From positions 3,828,501 through 3,892,500 of the forward strand of contig NZ_CP073588.1 of assembly GCF_021560015.1 (NCBI RefSeq): DNA of 64,000 nt. Reading direction: 5' to 3'. Positions within the stretch are counted from its first letter, which is position 1. The number at the start of each line of letters is the position of its first letter. The position numbers were made by a program, and so were the translations under genes. This document shows, in pieces, positions 32,987 through 47,462 of the stretch. The notes under the pieces were generated by a model, which saw nothing but the letters and a program-made list of their open reading frames with translations, did not search any database and was not told the DNA's origin. Source of the DNA: Shewanella vesiculosa. Lineage in GTDB: Bacteria; Pseudomonadota; Gammaproteobacteria; Enterobacterales; Shewanellaceae.

Positions 32987-33895
32987 TTATGCTTGGGCTT
33001 TTGCTACAGTATTGCGTCGTTGACGTTGCAGTAGCATATCGCCGATAAAGATAATCAATGCACCCCAAATAAAGCCAAATGTAATACCTTTCTCAATATC
33101 AAACGGTTCATTAAATAATTTCACCGCCAAGATAAACATGATGCTGGGGCCAATATATTGAAAGAAACCCAAAATTGAAAAGGGAATTCTGATCGCCGCT
33201 CCAGCAAAACATAGTAATGGGATAGTGGTAATAATGCCGGCAGCGACTAAAAGTAAATTGAGGTCGAGAGTGTTGGCCAGCATGCTTGTTGTCGAGCTGT
33301 CTAAAGTGATGAATAGATAACCGAGGGCGATAGGTAATAAGATGGCTGTTTCGACCAATAATCCTGATTTAGCATCGATATTTACTTTTTTTCGTAATAA
33401 ACCATAAAAGCCGAAGCTGGCAGCCAATGCCAATGATAGCAATGGAATTGATCCAAAAGATATTAATTGAACCAGTACGCCAATACTGGCTAAACTGACT
33501 GCAACCCATTGTAATTTACGCAGACGTTCACCTAAAAATACCATACCAAGCAATACGTTAAAAAGCGGATTGATAAAATATCCCAAACTGGCATCAAGCA
33601 TATGGTCATTATTGACCGCCCAGATAAAAATAAGCCAATTAGCTGCAATTAGCACTGAAGTGACAAACAGTACTAAAAGTTGTTTAGGTTGTTTGAGTAT
33701 CAGGCGTAGACGGCCAAAACCACCAATAAACTGCATCATGATAATCATAAAAATGAATGACCAAATTACACGGTGCATTAATATTTCTGTCGCGGGGACA
33801 TGATGTAAAAGTTTAAAATACAGTGGTGCGACACCCCAAATGGTGTAAGCGCAAACTGCCAGTAACACTCCTTTACGGTATTCTAAATCAGGCAT
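32987..33895 (-). CDS. rarD: EamA family transporter RarD
   Basis: 302 residues with about ten membrane segments, in two EamA repeats. The opening KGVLLAVCAYTIWGVAPLYFKLL and the KK after LGLLRKKVNID region fit RarD, an inner-membrane protein linked in E. coli to chloramphenicol sensitivity but of unknown substrate. The neighbouring yigI and recQ genes give the same local order as in E. coli, which supports orthology. Confidence 0.88.
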   Translation of the reverse strand: MPDLEYRKGVLLAVCAYTIWGVAPLYFKLLHHVPATEILMHRVIWSFIFMIIMMQFIGGFGRLRLILKQPKQLLVLFVTSVLIAANWLIFIWAVNNDHMLDASLGYFINPLFNVLLGMVFLGERLRKLQWVAVSLASIGVLVQLISFGSIPLLSLALAASFGFYGLLRKKVNIDAKSGLLVETAILLPIALGYLFITLDSSTTSMLANTLDLNLLLVAAGIITTIPLLCFAGAAIRIPFSILGFFQYIGPSIMFILAVKLFNEPFDIEKGITFGFIWGALIIFIGDMLLQRQRRNTVAKAQA

Positions 33896-34012
33896 AGTGA
33901 GTCAATAATGGGCAGGAAAATAATAGATGGCGATTGTAGGTCGCCATTTTGGATGACACAAGTGATTAAGCTAATTCTTTTATAAGCTGGTTGTTTGGTT
34001 TATATATTGCGC

Positions 34013-34477
34013 TTATCCCACCATATAAGTACCAGTGCCAAAGGCGATATGAACTCCTTGCTCATTATGTAATTCCATCCGACATACCGATACTCGGTTA
34101 CCTGAACGGATAACCGCTCCAGTACCAGTGAAGACTTCACCGCGACCTGGACGTAAAAAGTCGACTCGCATATCTATGGTACCTAAGGTGGTTAAACGTT
34201 GTTGCAGTTCTTCAAGAGTCCAATCCTCTTTACTCGCTACTAGAGCCGCAAATACTGTTAGCCCGCCGACAACATCAAGCAATGTTGCAGTAACCCCACC
34301 ATGAAGAATGTTTTGATGAATATTACCAATTAGCTCGGGCTTCATTTTTATTACGACTTCAACCCCATTGATGTCGTAATGTTTAATGTCTAACCCGAGT
34401 AGATTATGAAATGGGACATGTTGATCAAAAATATCAGCAACTTGCTGTAAAGCCTGAGTTTGAATAGAGGTGGTCAT
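34013..34477 (-). CDS. yigI: YigI-type hotdog-fold thioesterase
   Basis: 154 residues from the ATG at 34477 (MTTSIQTQ), with AAGGAT upstream; an in-frame TTG at 34483 is not needed. The hotdog domain is seen by GNIHQNILHGGVTATLLDVVGG, with the active-site region H-G-G, and by MRVDFLRPGRGEVFTG. Members hydrolyse acyl-CoA thioesters; the natural substrate is not certain. It lies between rarD and recQ on the same strand as rarD. Confidence 0.88.
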   Translation of the reverse strand: MTTSIQTQALQQVADIFDQHVPFHNLLGLDIKHYDINGVEVVIKMKPELIGNIHQNILHGGVTATLLDVVGGLTVFAALVASKEDWTLEELQQRLTTLGTIDMRVDFLRPGRGEVFTGTGAVIRSGNRVSVCRMELHNEQGVHIAFGTGTYMVG

Positions 34478-34677
34478 GAGCAATCCTTGTCGATTTATTA
34501 TTATTATAGTGAACGTTGGTTTGAAAAACGTACTGTCATAGAGTATTTAATCTAACCCTAAAGTGACCTTGACTCAATCATCTATCTTGTTTGAAAACAG
34601 ACAAAGGTGTTTTGGTCCAAGACTTCTGTGGCTGAGTGCTTTAAAATGAGAGCCCCTTTAATGATGATGTTGTGTGA

Positions 34678-36525
34678 ATGGATACTCCGATTTCGACCAA
34701 TATTGCGTCCTCAGATGTGTTGACGACAGAGCAAGATGTACTTGCTGCAAGCTTACAGCAAGTTTTTGGTTATCGTGCCTTTCGTGAAGGGCAGCGAGAA
34801 GTCATTGAGCAAAGTTTACAAGGCCAAGATACGCTTGTGATTATGCCTACCGGTGGCGGCAAAAGTATGTGTTATCAATTGCCTGCTATTGTACTGCCTG
34901 GTGTAACTATAGTGGTATCGCCGTTAATTTCGTTGATGAAAGACCAAGTCGACAGTTTAATGCAAAGTGGTGTATCCGCCGCCTATCTCAATTCATCTTT
35001 ACCGCGTGAACAAAGTGCTGAGGTATTACGTAAGCTTCATTCTGGCGAGATTAAATTACTGTATGTGTCGCCTGAACGTTTGTTGCGTCCTGATTTTATT
35101 GAGCGTCTTCAATCAGTGAACATTTCCATGTTTGCTGTAGATGAAGCGCATTGTATTAGCCAGTGGGGTCATGATTTTAGGCCTGAATACGCTGCATTAG
35201 GTCAGTTAAAAGAATATTTTCCTTATTTACCTTTAATGGCCTTAACTGCAACCGCAGATCATGCCACGCGTTTGAGCATTTGCGAGCGCTTAAGGGTGAC
35301 GCCTTATACCTTATTATCGAGTTTCGATCGGCCTAATATTCGTTATACCGTGGCAGAAAAACTCAATGCAACCAATCAGCTGCGTCAGTTCTTAACCATT
35401 CAAAATGGCACCAATGGTATTGTGTATTGCAGTAGTCGTCGCCGAGTAGATGAAGTGGCTGAACGTTTACGCTTGCAAGGGTTTAATGCTCAAGCTTATC
35501 ACGCCGGATTAAGTCAAGAAGAGCGCAGTAACGTTCAAGATAAATTTCTCAAAGATCAAATTGATATTGTGGTCGCGACGGTTGCTTTTGGTATGGGGAT
35601 TAATAAATCTAACGTACGCTTTGTGGTGCACTACGATATTCCTAAAAGCATTGAAGCCTATTATCAAGAGACAGGTCGAGCTGGCCGTGATGGTTTAGAT
35701 GCTGAAGCTTATATGCTGTTTGATCCAGCAGATATAGGCCGAGTCAGGCATTTAATTGAGCAATCTGAACCAGGCCCACAGCAGCAGGTCGAATTTCATA
35801 AATTACATACAATGGCTGCATTTGCTGAAGCGCAAACGTGTCGCCGCCAAGTATTACTAAATTATTTTGATGAAGTCGCCTCTGAGCCTTGTGGTAACTG
35901 TGACATTTGTCTGGCACCGCCGAAACGATACGATGGCACTGAAGATGCGCAAAAAGTGCTGTCTTGTATTTACCGTTTGCAGCAACGCTTTGGCATTCAC
36001 CATGTTATTGAAGTATTACGTGGTTCTAAAGCGGCTAATATTGTCGATAGAGGCCATGATAAATTATCGACGTGGGGTATTGGTAAAGATAAATCAACTG
36101 AGTTTTGGCTCAGTGTTATTCGTCAGTTAATCCATTTGGGTTTGATGAGTCAGGATATTACCCGCGGCTCTGCGATTAAGCTCAATCCTGCCGCCAGACC
36201 AGTGTTAAAAGCTGAGCTATCGCTCATGTTAGCGGAACCAAGGATTCAATTACTTGATGTTAAGCGTAAGCCTAATTCACGCGCTCCACAGCAATATGAT
36301 CGTAAATTATTTGCTCGGTTAAAATTATTGCGCCGAGAACTGGCTGAGAAAAATGACATTCCTCCATACCTAGTCTTTAACGATGCCACACTGGCTGAAA
36401 TGTGCGCCATGCTGCCAACCAGTCCAGGAGAAATGTTGGCGGTAAACGGCATTGGTCAAATAAAGCTTGATCGCTTTGGCGGCGAGTTTTTAGATGAAAT
36501 CACTGAATATTTGACCCAAGGTTAA
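34678..36525 (+). CDS. recQ: ATP-dependent DNA helicase RecQ
   Basis: 615 residues, the size of E. coli RecQ. It unwinds DNA 3' to 5' in RecF-pathway recombination and fork repair. Motif I is [13 protein letters not shown], motif [19 protein letters not shown], motif [12 protein letters not shown]. The RQC zinc site has four cysteines (CRRQ...CGNCDIC), and the C-terminal HRDC domain covers about 535-610. It is monocistronic. The next gene on the opposite strand ends 4 bp after its stop. Confidence 0.97.
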   Translation: MDTPISTNIASSDVLTTEQDVLAASLQQVFGYRAFREGQREVIEQSLQGQDTLVIMPTGGGKSMCYQLPAIVLPGVTIVVSPLISLMKDQVDSLMQSGVSAAYLNSSLPREQSAEVLRKLHSGEIKLLYVSPERLLRPDFIERLQSVNISMFAVDEAHCISQWGHDFRPEYAALGQLKEYFPYLPLMALTATADHATRLSICERLRVTPYTLLSSFDRPNIRYTVAEKLNATNQLRQFLTIQNGTNGIVYCSSRRRVDEVAERLRLQGFNAQAYHAGLSQEERSNVQDKFLKDQIDIVVATVAFGMGINKSNVRFVVHYDIPKSIEAYYQETGRAGRDGLDAEAYMLFDPADIGRVRHLIEQSEPGPQQQVEFHKLHTMAAFAEAQTCRRQVLLNYFDEVASEPCGNCDICLAPPKRYDGTEDAQKVLSCIYRLQQRFGIHHVIEVLRGSKAANIVDRGHDKLSTWGIGKDKSTEFWLSVIRQLIHLGLMSQDITRGSAIKLNPAARPVLKAELSLMLAEPRIQLLDVKRKPNSRAPQQYDRKLFARLKLLRRELAEKNDIPPYLVFNDATLAEMCAMLPTSPGEMLAVNGIGQIKLDRFGGEFLDEITEYLTQG

Positions 36526-36529
36526 GCGG

Positions 36530-38380
36530 TTAATTTTCGTCATGAGAATAAGACGTTTCCTGAGACTTTATTTTATTCAGTTGATTAATTACCGCTTTTT
36601 TTACTAGTACGTCAAAAGTATCGAGTTGTTGTAAACCCGCTATGCCGATATTGACTTTGAGGGCCGTTTTCCATTCGCTGAGGACTTGTTCAATTTGGGT
36701 TGCCACTCTTGCGGCCCCGGCGGGGGATGTGTGTGGCAGTATGATGATGATTTCATCAGTGTTATGACGAAACAATTTATCTTGCTCTCTGAGAGTATGT
36801 TTGAGGCGTGGGATGATAAATGCCAAGTCCATGGTATTTATATGATTGATATTGAGTAGTAATAACGTCAGTTGATAGTGCCCTTGCTTGGCACTATTTA
36901 ACATATTATCGATACATTGTTGTTGGCTTTCTTCTTGCTCCTCAATATTAAGATGCTTTGGTTTTCTGACTAAAAACAGCACTAGCCCAACGGATAAGAA
37001 TAAAATAATTAGCACTGCAATGGTTAAATTTTGGTTGATATTATTGAGCGGTTTTTCTGGTATTGTGCTGGCTTCACTTTGCGCGGTGATTCTGGCTTTA
37101 TACTGCATAAAATGAGCATTGTTTAACTTAGCTGCAGCTTGTTTGGCGGCATCAAAACGCTGCACTTGAAACTGGTAAGCGGATTCGAACTGCTTTTGTT
37201 CAGCGTAGTATTGACTGATAATTTGGTTAAATTCTTCTAAATCAGAAAATTGTTTAAGTTCAGTTGCTTGTTCAATAATCTCATTAAGTAGCGACAATGC
37301 TTGAATATCTTTATGTTGTGCAAAATACACTTTGGCTAAGGTGCGCTTGATGCGCATAACGTAAAGAGGCTCTTGGTATTTTATGAAAAGAGCGATGCTC
37401 GAATGTGCGAGTTGTTCAGCAATATCATAATCGCCAACGTATAAATGAATTATTGCAAGTAAGGCATATTGATTTGCTGCATCCCTCTCTGAGCTTATAT
37501 CTAAATCTTTACTGAAGTTTTCGGCCAAATTTAAATAATACAGCACCTTGGTTTTATCATTTAGCGCAATATGTATAAGTGCTAGATTGATTGTCACTGT
37601 GGATTTTATTTTTCCAAAAAAGGATGTATCTTTATAAGCCGCTTCGGAAAAATGTAGAGCATCTTCATAATCTCCCATAGAGAAAAATACATTAGATATT
37701 TCTGATTGTATAAATGATTTGGGCAACAAGTACCAATGCTGAAATTGGTTTTGTGCTTCATCATAAATATCTAACGCAAAACGCAAGTCTTCAATGGCCG
37801 AATTATAATTTTCTAGGCTAGTATTTTGTCTACTTCTGGCATAAAGGCTATTTACAATTGCTTGCTTCTCAGAGTAACGCTTGGCTAAACGAAGCGCTTC
37901 TTCGGTGAGTTGTTGTTCTTGTAGCGTATTGCCAAGGCTTTGGTGTGCATCGGCTTGGCACTGAATGAAATAAGGGCGAGCGGTATCGTATTTAAACTGT
38001 CTGGCCTTCATCTCCCCTTGTTTTGCCAAGGTGATTGCCTGATTAAACTCACCAAATTCCAGCAAATTAAAGCAATGAAGTAGCGTTAAGCGCAGTGCGT
38101 TGATATTGGCTAATGGTTGTTGATTATGTTGTTGCTCAAGTGACTCAATTAGTGCTTTTGCTTCCGCGGAACGTTGAGAATTAATATTACTGATTACATT
38201 GAGCTGCTCACGAACACTCAACTGTTGAGTTTGGCTAATAATGTCGCCGGAGAGTAATAAAGATTGCGATGGTTGTGCTAAGGCTGGTGTTGCGACTAAA
38301 TGCAGAGTTAGGCCGAAGATTAAAGCAAAAATGCGACTACCATGATATTCAATACTCTTTCTTGATAACGTCATCGTCAT
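36530..38380 (-). CDS. TPR-repeat membrane protein with degenerate GGDEF domain
   Basis: 616 residues. A signal-like hydrophobic stretch at about 16-36 is followed by roughly ten TPR-type helical repeats (about 60-430) in the periplasm, one membrane segment (about 452-471) and a cytoplasmic domain with the fold pattern of diguanylate cyclases. The signature reads R-H-N-T-D-E-I at 538-544 in place of R-[YF]-G-G-D-E-F, so GTP condensation is very unlikely. The domain is also short. A sensor that relays a periplasmic signal to a partner is the simplest idea. The gene is convergent with recQ. Confidence 0.8.
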   Translation of the reverse strand: MTMTLSRKSIEYHGSRIFALIFGLTLHLVATPALAQPSQSLLLSGDIISQTQQLSVREQLNVISNINSQRSAEAKALIESLEQQHNQQPLANINALRLTLLHCFNLLEFGEFNQAITLAKQGEMKARQFKYDTARPYFIQCQADAHQSLGNTLQEQQLTEEALRLAKRYSEKQAIVNSLYARSRQNTSLENYNSAIEDLRFALDIYDEAQNQFQHWYLLPKSFIQSEISNVFFSMGDYEDALHFSEAAYKDTSFFGKIKSTVTINLALIHIALNDKTKVLYYLNLAENFSKDLDISSERDAANQYALLAIIHLYVGDYDIAEQLAHSSIALFIKYQEPLYVMRIKRTLAKVYFAQHKDIQALSLLNEIIEQATELKQFSDLEEFNQIISQYYAEQKQFESAYQFQVQRFDAAKQAAAKLNNAHFMQYKARITAQSEASTIPEKPLNNINQNLTIAVLIILFLSVGLVLFLVRKPKHLNIEEQEESQQQCIDNMLNSAKQGHYQLTLLLLNINHINTMDLAFIIPRLKHTLREQDKLFRHNTDEIIIILPHTSPAGAARVATQIEQVLSEWKTALKVNIGIAGLQQLDTFDVLVKKAVINQLNKIKSQETSYSHDEN

Positions 38381-38692
38381 ATATCAATTTTATATGGGGT
38401 ACGTGCAGTATACGATTATTTATCTTGAGAAACATAAAAATATAATTGATGCAGCCACTTAGCTTGATGTTTATTTGTACTTTGAGAGGTAAGTTCATTA
38501 ATTGAAAGCAAATCAATATTGGCTGATCACGTCGTTGTTTAACTGTAATGAGGCACTAGTACGCTATCATCTTTTTCACGTTAGTTAAATTAGGGTTGAC
38601 ACAGAAGGCTGGTCGCGTTACATATTAGGTATAGACATAATTGTATGTCGCACAATTAGCATATTTAGTTATTAAAAGTGAATATTAACGGC
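38381..38692. other. Intergenic region upstream of leu leader
   Basis: About 310 bp. It carries a TTGACA hexamer at 38596-38601, the likely -35 of the leu promoter, and AT-rich DNA of the kind bound by H-NS or LeuO; no gene is visible. Confidence 0.5.
38596..38601 (+). promoter_or_regulatory. Probable -35 box of leu operon
   Basis: A consensus TTGACA stands 92 bp before the leader ATG. A -10 is not clear; candidates overlap TTACATATT at 38618-38626. Confidence 0.4.
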
Positions 38693-38776
38693 ATGAACAC
38701 ACAATCAACTTTACTCGGACTCCTTCTCCTCTCACGCATACCCTGCGCGGAGTCCTTTGTGTTACATGCAAAATAA
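38693..38776 (+). CDS. leuL: leu operon leader peptide
   Basis: 27 codons, starting MNTQSTLLGLLLLSR. Six leucine codons fall within seven codons (TTA CTC GGA CTC CTT CTC CTC), the hallmark of a leucine attenuation leader. It precedes an attenuator hairpin and leuA. Ribosome stalling at these codons when charged leucine tRNA is scarce would favour the antiterminator and allow leuABCD to be read. Confidence 0.9.
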   Translation: MNTQSTLLGLLLLSRIPCAESFVLHAK

Positions 38777-38823
38777 TTCATTAAGCATACACAAACCCCG
38801 CGCTAACAGCCGCGGGGTTTTTT
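38717..38823 (+). terminator. Leucine attenuator with alternative pairings
   Basis: The terminator is AAACCCCGCG (38793-38802) with CGCGGGGTTT (38811-38820), followed by six T residues in all. A 1:2 pairing joins GGACTCC (38717-38723) with GGAGTCC (38749-38755). An antiterminator is possible between GCGCGG (38745-38750) and CCGCGC (38798-38803), which would take away one arm of the terminator. This is classical translation-coupled attenuation. Confidence 0.88.
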
Positions 38824-38902
38824 GTTTCTAGCCCTTTTGAAATGTACTAGTTGTGATGTTTGCAGTTAGGTAAATATACATGATGGTCGATGGAGAAATT
38901 CG

Positions 38903-41561
<2,659 letters not shown>

Positions 41562-41562
<1 letters not shown>

Positions 41563-42974
41563 TGGCCCAAGTGACCGGTAAAACCTTATATGAAAAAGTG
41601 TGGGATGCTCATATTGTTGCTAGCCCAGAAGGTGAGGCGCCAGTAGTGTATGTGGACCGCCATTTAGTCCATGAAGTGACATCTCCACAAGCCTTTAGTG
41701 GTTTAAAAGTGGCTGGACGTAAGCTACGTGCGCCACAAAAAACCTTTGCGACAATGGATCACAACACCTCGACCCGCAGTGCCAGTCTTGATGCGCTTAG
41801 CCCTATGGCACGCACTCAAGTTGACACTCTAGCGCAAAATTGTAAAGAGTTTGGCGTGCGCTTATATGATATTCATCACCCAAATCAAGGTATTGTCCAT
41901 GTAATGGGTCCCGAGTTAGGGATTACTCTGCCAGGTACTGTGATTGTTTGTGGCGATTCACACACTGCGACTCATGGTGCATTTGGTGCATTGGCATTTG
42001 GTATTGGCACCTCAGAAGTTGAGCACGTGCTTGCAACACAGACTTTACGTCAGTTAAAAGCCAAAACCATGAAGATTGAAGTTCGCGGTAAAGTGACCGA
42101 TGGTGTAACAGCGAAAGACATCGTATTAGCGATTATCGGCACCTTAGGTATGGATGGTGGTACAGGTTATGTGGTTGAGTTTTGTGGTGAAGCTATTGAA
42201 GCATTAACCATGGAAGGACGGATGACCTTGTGTAATATGGCCATCGAAATGGGCGCGAAAGCCGGTATGGTAGCACCTGATGAAACCACTTTTAATTACC
42301 TTAAAGGGCGTGAGTTTGCACCTAAAGACGCCATGTGGGAGCAAGCCGTTGCAGCTTGGTCGCAATTGAAGACAGATGCTGATGCGGTATTTGATGCTGA
42401 AGTGGTGCTTTACGCTGACGATATTGCACCGCAGTTAACTTGGGGTACTAACCCTGGGCAAGTGGTGGCGATTGATGGCGTAGTACCTAACCCTGAGCAA
42501 GAAAGCAATGTAACTAATCGAACCAGTATGGTGAAAGCATTAGAGTATATCGGTCTTACGCCGGGTACCAAGATGACAGATATCAGCATTAATAAAGTCT
42601 TTATTGGTTCTTGTACTAACTCACGTATTGAAGATTTACGCTCAGCTGCAGCGCATGCTAAAAATCGTAAAGTGGCAGAAGGCGTAGTCGCGATTGTCGT
42701 GCCAGGATCTGGCCAGGTGAAGTTACAGGCAGAAGCGGAAGGCTTAGATAAGATTTTTATTGAAGCAGGTTTTGAATGGCGTTTACCGGGCTGCTCTATG
42801 TGTTTAGCGATGAATGATGACCGCTTAGAGGCGGGCGATCGCTGTGCATCAACCAGTAACCGTAACTTTGAAGGTCGACAAGGCCGTGGCAGTCGCACCC
42901 ATTTAGTGAGTCCTGCTATGGCTGCTGCTGCAGCTGTTGCTGGGCACTTTGTTGATATTCGTCAACCTTATTAA
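41562..42974 (+). CDS. leuC: 3-isopropylmalate dehydratase large subunit
   Basis: 470 residues. With LeuD it isomerises 2- to 3-isopropylmalate. The [4Fe-4S] ligands lie in GSCTNSR and GCSMCLAMN, two cysteines being in the latter; [14 protein letters not shown] is the aconitase-like substrate loop. It is slightly longer than E. coli LeuC. It starts at the stop of leuB (TAATG) and precedes leuD by 21 bp. Confidence 0.97.
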
Positions 42975-42995
42975 CGAGCTAAACAAGGATTTTTT

Positions 42996-43601
42996 ATGCA
43001 AGCTTTTACAGCACATACCGGTTTAGCGGTAGCCATTGATAGCGCTAATGTTGATACCGACCAAATTATTCCCAAGCAATTTTTGTCTAAAGTTACGCGT
43101 GACGGTTTTGGGGTTCATTTATTTCATGATTGGCGTTATTTAGACGATGCCGGTGATAAGCCAAATCCTGAATTCGTATTAAACCAGCCTCGTTATCAAG
43201 GTGCTTCAATTTTAATCGCCCAGGAAAACTTTGGTTGTGGATCATCTCGTGAGCATGCGCCTTGGGCGTTAGCGGATTTTGGCCTTAGAGTGATCATTGC
43301 GCCGACATTTGCGGACATTTTTTACGGTAATTCGATCAATAATGGCTTATTACCGGTTAAGTTAACATCCACAGAAGTACAGCAATTGATTGATGAAGTG
43401 TCTGCCACACAAGGTGCGAAAATTACTGTAGATTTACAAGCGCTAACGGTGACGTCACCTTCTGGTTGTGTATTCAGTTTTACTATTGTGGAGTCTGCAC
43501 GGCATAAGTTGCTTAATGGGTTAGACGCAATCGGATTAACACTGTCATTTGAGCAACAGATTAGTGACTACGAAGCGCATATACCGGCTTGGTACGCATA
43601 A
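42996..43601 (+). CDS. leuD: 3-isopropylmalate dehydratase small subunit
   Basis: 201 residues, the swivel-domain partner of Leu[21 protein letters not shown] and [14 protein letters not shown] are the family motifs, the second being the substrate-binding loop. It is the last gene of leuABCD and is followed by a strong terminator. Confidence 0.97.
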   Translation: MQAFTAHTGLAVAIDSANVDTDQIIPKQFLSKVTRDGFGVHLFHDWRYLDDAGDKPNPEFVLNQPRYQGASILIAQENFGCGSSREHAPWALADFGLRVIIAPTFADIFYGNSINNGLLPVKLTSTEVQQLIDEVSATQGAKITVDLQALTVTSPSGCVFSFTIVESARHKLLNGLDAIGLTLSFEQQISDYEAHIPAWYA

Positions 43602-43654
43602 TCTGTTATTACAGAGTGTGTTAGGGTGTATTGATATCTGATGAATCACTGATT

Positions 43655-43688
43655 AAAAACCTCTTCATGACATCATGAAGAGGTTTTT
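43655..43688 (+). terminator. Terminator of leuABCD
   Basis: AAAAACCTCTTCATGA (43655-43670) pairs perfectly with TCATGAAGAGGTTTTT (43673-43688), a 16-bp stem with a T-run. Confidence 0.93.
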
Positions 43689-43912
43689 TACTTTTTAATT
43701 GTAAAAAGTTTTATGTAACTATTTTGTGTCACAATTTTTTTAGCGTCAGAGTTTAGATCAATACGGTTAATTATTTTAGCTTACCTCTGTACGATATGTT
43801 TTTTATAAGATACTGATTTTTAATTTTAAAATTTTAGCGATTCGCGTCATTGATGAATTAAGTGTACAGCCATACCGTTTTATCCTTCCCCGAAAAATCA
43901 TTAAATCAAAAG
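43689..43912. other. Intergenic region upstream of fadL
   Basis: The 390 bp between the leu terminator and fadL is AT-rich. A CRP-like site is at 43913-43928. An open frame at 43862-44206 overlaps the start of fadL in another frame and is not supported. Confidence 0.5.
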
Positions 43913-43928
43913 TTTGATCACGATCACA
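43913..43928. promoter_or_regulatory. Candidate CRP site upstream of fadL
   Basis: TTTGA-TCACGA-TCACA matches TGTGA-N6-TCACA with one mismatch. It lies about 150 bp before the fadL start; fadL is a known CRP target in E. coli. Confidence 0.55.
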
Positions 43929-44078
43929 ATTTGAAATTCAATCACTCACTTCTTGTTCGGTCTCTTTGTGCTGTTGCAAAGCTTTTTTGGATCAGTACAC
44001 TGACGACTTCATTTAAATCGAGCTTTTGCTCTATATCAGTCGATTTATGCAGTTTGAATCTAAACACAGAGAATCATA

Positions 44079-45431
44079 ATGAAAAAAACAGTGTTAACAC
44101 TGGCGATAAGCGCCATTGTATTTGGGGCAACAACTCAAGTGAACGCCGCAGGTTTCCAACTTGCAGAATATTCAGCAACAGGTTTAGGCCGTGCATTTGC
44201 TGGTGAAGCTGCTATTGCAGACAATGCGTCAACTCAAGCGCGTAATCCAGCCATGCTGGCTTATCTAGAAGGCCGCCAAGTGTCAGCGGGTGGCATCTAT
44301 GTTATGCCGAATGTTGATGTTGTTGGCGATGTGGCTATTTCTTCACCATTATTAGGTTCAGAGCCATTAGTCATAGGTGCTGACGCATATGATGTTGCCG
44401 ACAATGCCCTAGTACCGAACTTTTATTATTCAAATCAGTTGAATGATCAATGGACTTGGGGTCTAGCGATTAATTCTAACTATGGTTTAGCCACCGATAT
44501 TCCGGTAGCGGATGCGGCGGCTATTTTTGGCAGTAAAACCTCAATTACTACGGTCGAATTTAATCCTAATATAGCCTACCGTGTAGATGAATCATTTACC
44601 GTTGGCGCAGGTCTTCGAGTGGTATATGGCGAAGGTGAAGTTGGTGCAACCGCTCCAGGTTGGATTGATGCAATTAAAGCTAACCCTAACTTACCTGCAA
44701 GTATTGGTGCGCGCTTACCTTCTGGTGGAACCGAGTTAAAGTCAATGAAAGGTGATGATGTTGGCTATGGCTGGAAAGCGGGCGCGAGCTGGCAAATTAA
44801 CTCAGCTAACCGCATCGGTTTGGCTTATCACAGTAGTGTCGATCTTAAATTAGACGGTCATGTGTCTGGTGTAATTTATAATGGCGGCCAAAACATTGAA
44901 ATCGAAGGCTACTTACCGGTTGAATTGCCTGCATTTGCAGAGCTTGCTTCTTATCATCAGTTAACTAAAAACTGGGCTATGCATGCCAGTGTGAATTGGA
45001 CTGAATGGAGCGTATTCGAGCAATTGGTGGCGTATTTTCCTGGTGATGTTAAGCCTGTAGGTAACCTAGAGTCAGACGTAGTTAAAGAAGAGAACTTTAA
45101 AGACAACTGGCGTTATGCCCTTGGTACTACTTATACCCTTAATGACCAATGGACATTACGTGCAGGTATGGCGCTAGATAAAACAGCGGTTGATGATCAA
45201 CACCGCACTACAACCATTCCTGATTCTGACCGTTTATGGTTCAGTGTGGGTACTGGTTACCAAGTGTCTAAAAATCTGAATGTTGATCTGGGTGTGACTT
45301 ACATTCGCACATATGGTGATGCTCCGATTACTGAGAGCCAAGATCTATTAGGCCTTGCTGCAGTTAACTTTACTGGTGAAGCAACTGGCGATGTATGGTT
45401 AACCGGTATTCAGTTAAACTATAAGATGTAA
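44079..45431 (+). CDS. fadL: FadL-type outer membrane transport protein
   Basis: 450 residues with a signal peptide cleaved after about residue 23 (VNA|AGF). The mature N-terminus GFQLAEYSATGLGRAFAGEAA forms the plug-hatch of the FadL family, and the rest is a 14-strand beta-barrel pattern ending in an aromatic-free YKM. Family members carry long-chain fatty acids or other hydrophobic compounds across the outer membrane. The NPAML motif (ARNPAMLA) of the hatch is present. It is monocistronic with a terminator. The substrate in this organism is inferred from the family. Confidence 0.88.
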   Translation: MKKTVLTLAISAIVFGATTQVNAAGFQLAEYSATGLGRAFAGEAAIADNASTQARNPAMLAYLEGRQVSAGGIYVMPNVDVVGDVAISSPLLGSEPLVIGADAYDVADNALVPNFYYSNQLNDQWTWGLAINSNYGLATDIPVADAAAIFGSKTSITTVEFNPNIAYRVDESFTVGAGLRVVYGEGEVGATAPGWIDAIKANPNLPASIGARLPSGGTELKSMKGDDVGYGWKAGASWQINSANRIGLAYHSSVDLKLDGHVSGVIYNGGQNIEIEGYLPVELPAFAELASYHQLTKNWAMHASVNWTEWSVFEQLVAYFPGDVKPVGNLESDVVKEENFKDNWRYALGTTYTLNDQWTLRAGMALDKTAVDDQHRTTTIPDSDRLWFSVGTGYQVSKNLNVDLGVTYIRTYGDAPITESQDLLGLAAVNFTGEATGDVWLTGIQLNYKM

Positions 45432-45455
45432 TCAGCTCTGCTAGTGTTGATCGTT

Positions 45456-45482
45456 AAGGCCTCGCAGTTGCGAGGCCTTTTT
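45456..45482 (+). terminator. Terminator of fadL
   Basis: AAGGCCTCGC (45456-45465) pairs with GCGAGGCCTT (45470-45479), followed by a T-run, 25 bp after the stop. Confidence 0.9.
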
Positions 45483-45610
45483 ATTTATTGGCCTACAGTA
45501 AAACGGTGAGGTTTTCTGTGAACTGGTGACAATTACTTGCATTAATTTTATATGTCGATGTACGATGTCATACCTGCCTATTAAGCAGATAAATCATATA
45601 AAAATAATAA

Positions 45611-47131
<1,521 letters not shown>

Positions 47132-47207
47132 CGAAGTAAGCATTACACTTCAATATCAATATGCTGGCTGGTGGTTTCTCCACGGGTGGAGAATCGCTTA
47201 TCCGTTT

Positions 47208-47462
47208 TCATTGGTCTAATTCGGCTAGCGCCATTTTTTTCTCATTAACGGTTCTCGGTTTAGAACGCCTTTCTTGACGAGGGGCTTCTTGGCGTTGAAT
47301 CGGGACTTTATGAGCAATATTAGGTGGCAATTGTGACTGTGGCGCCTCGTGGCTGTCGGCGCTAATAGCACTGGTATGTTTGACGTTTTCAACAATCCGT
47401 TTACGCTCACTCACCGCCTGTACTGGCCTAGCTAACATGGCATAAATGCTATCGATACTCAT
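47208..47462 (-). CDS. Hypothetical 84-residue basic protein
   Basis: No family recognised. The ATG at 47462 has GGGAGA at good spacing, the best evidence that it is translated. The protein is hydrophilic and low in complexity, with many Q, R, P and A residues (QRQEAPRQERRSKPRT), so it is probably mostly disordered. The first 25 residues (IYAMLARPVQAVSERKR) look helical. It is convergent with glpK and alone on its strand. Confidence 0.55.
   Translation of the reverse strand: MSIDSIYAMLARPVQAVSERKRIVENVKHTSAISADSHEAPQSQLPPNIAHKVPIQRQEAPRQERRSKPRTVNEKKMALAELDQ

Noticed and set aside
43862..44206. 114-codon frame before fadL
   Set aside because: It overlaps the fadL signal peptide region in another frame and covers a CRP-like site; composition is not protein-like.
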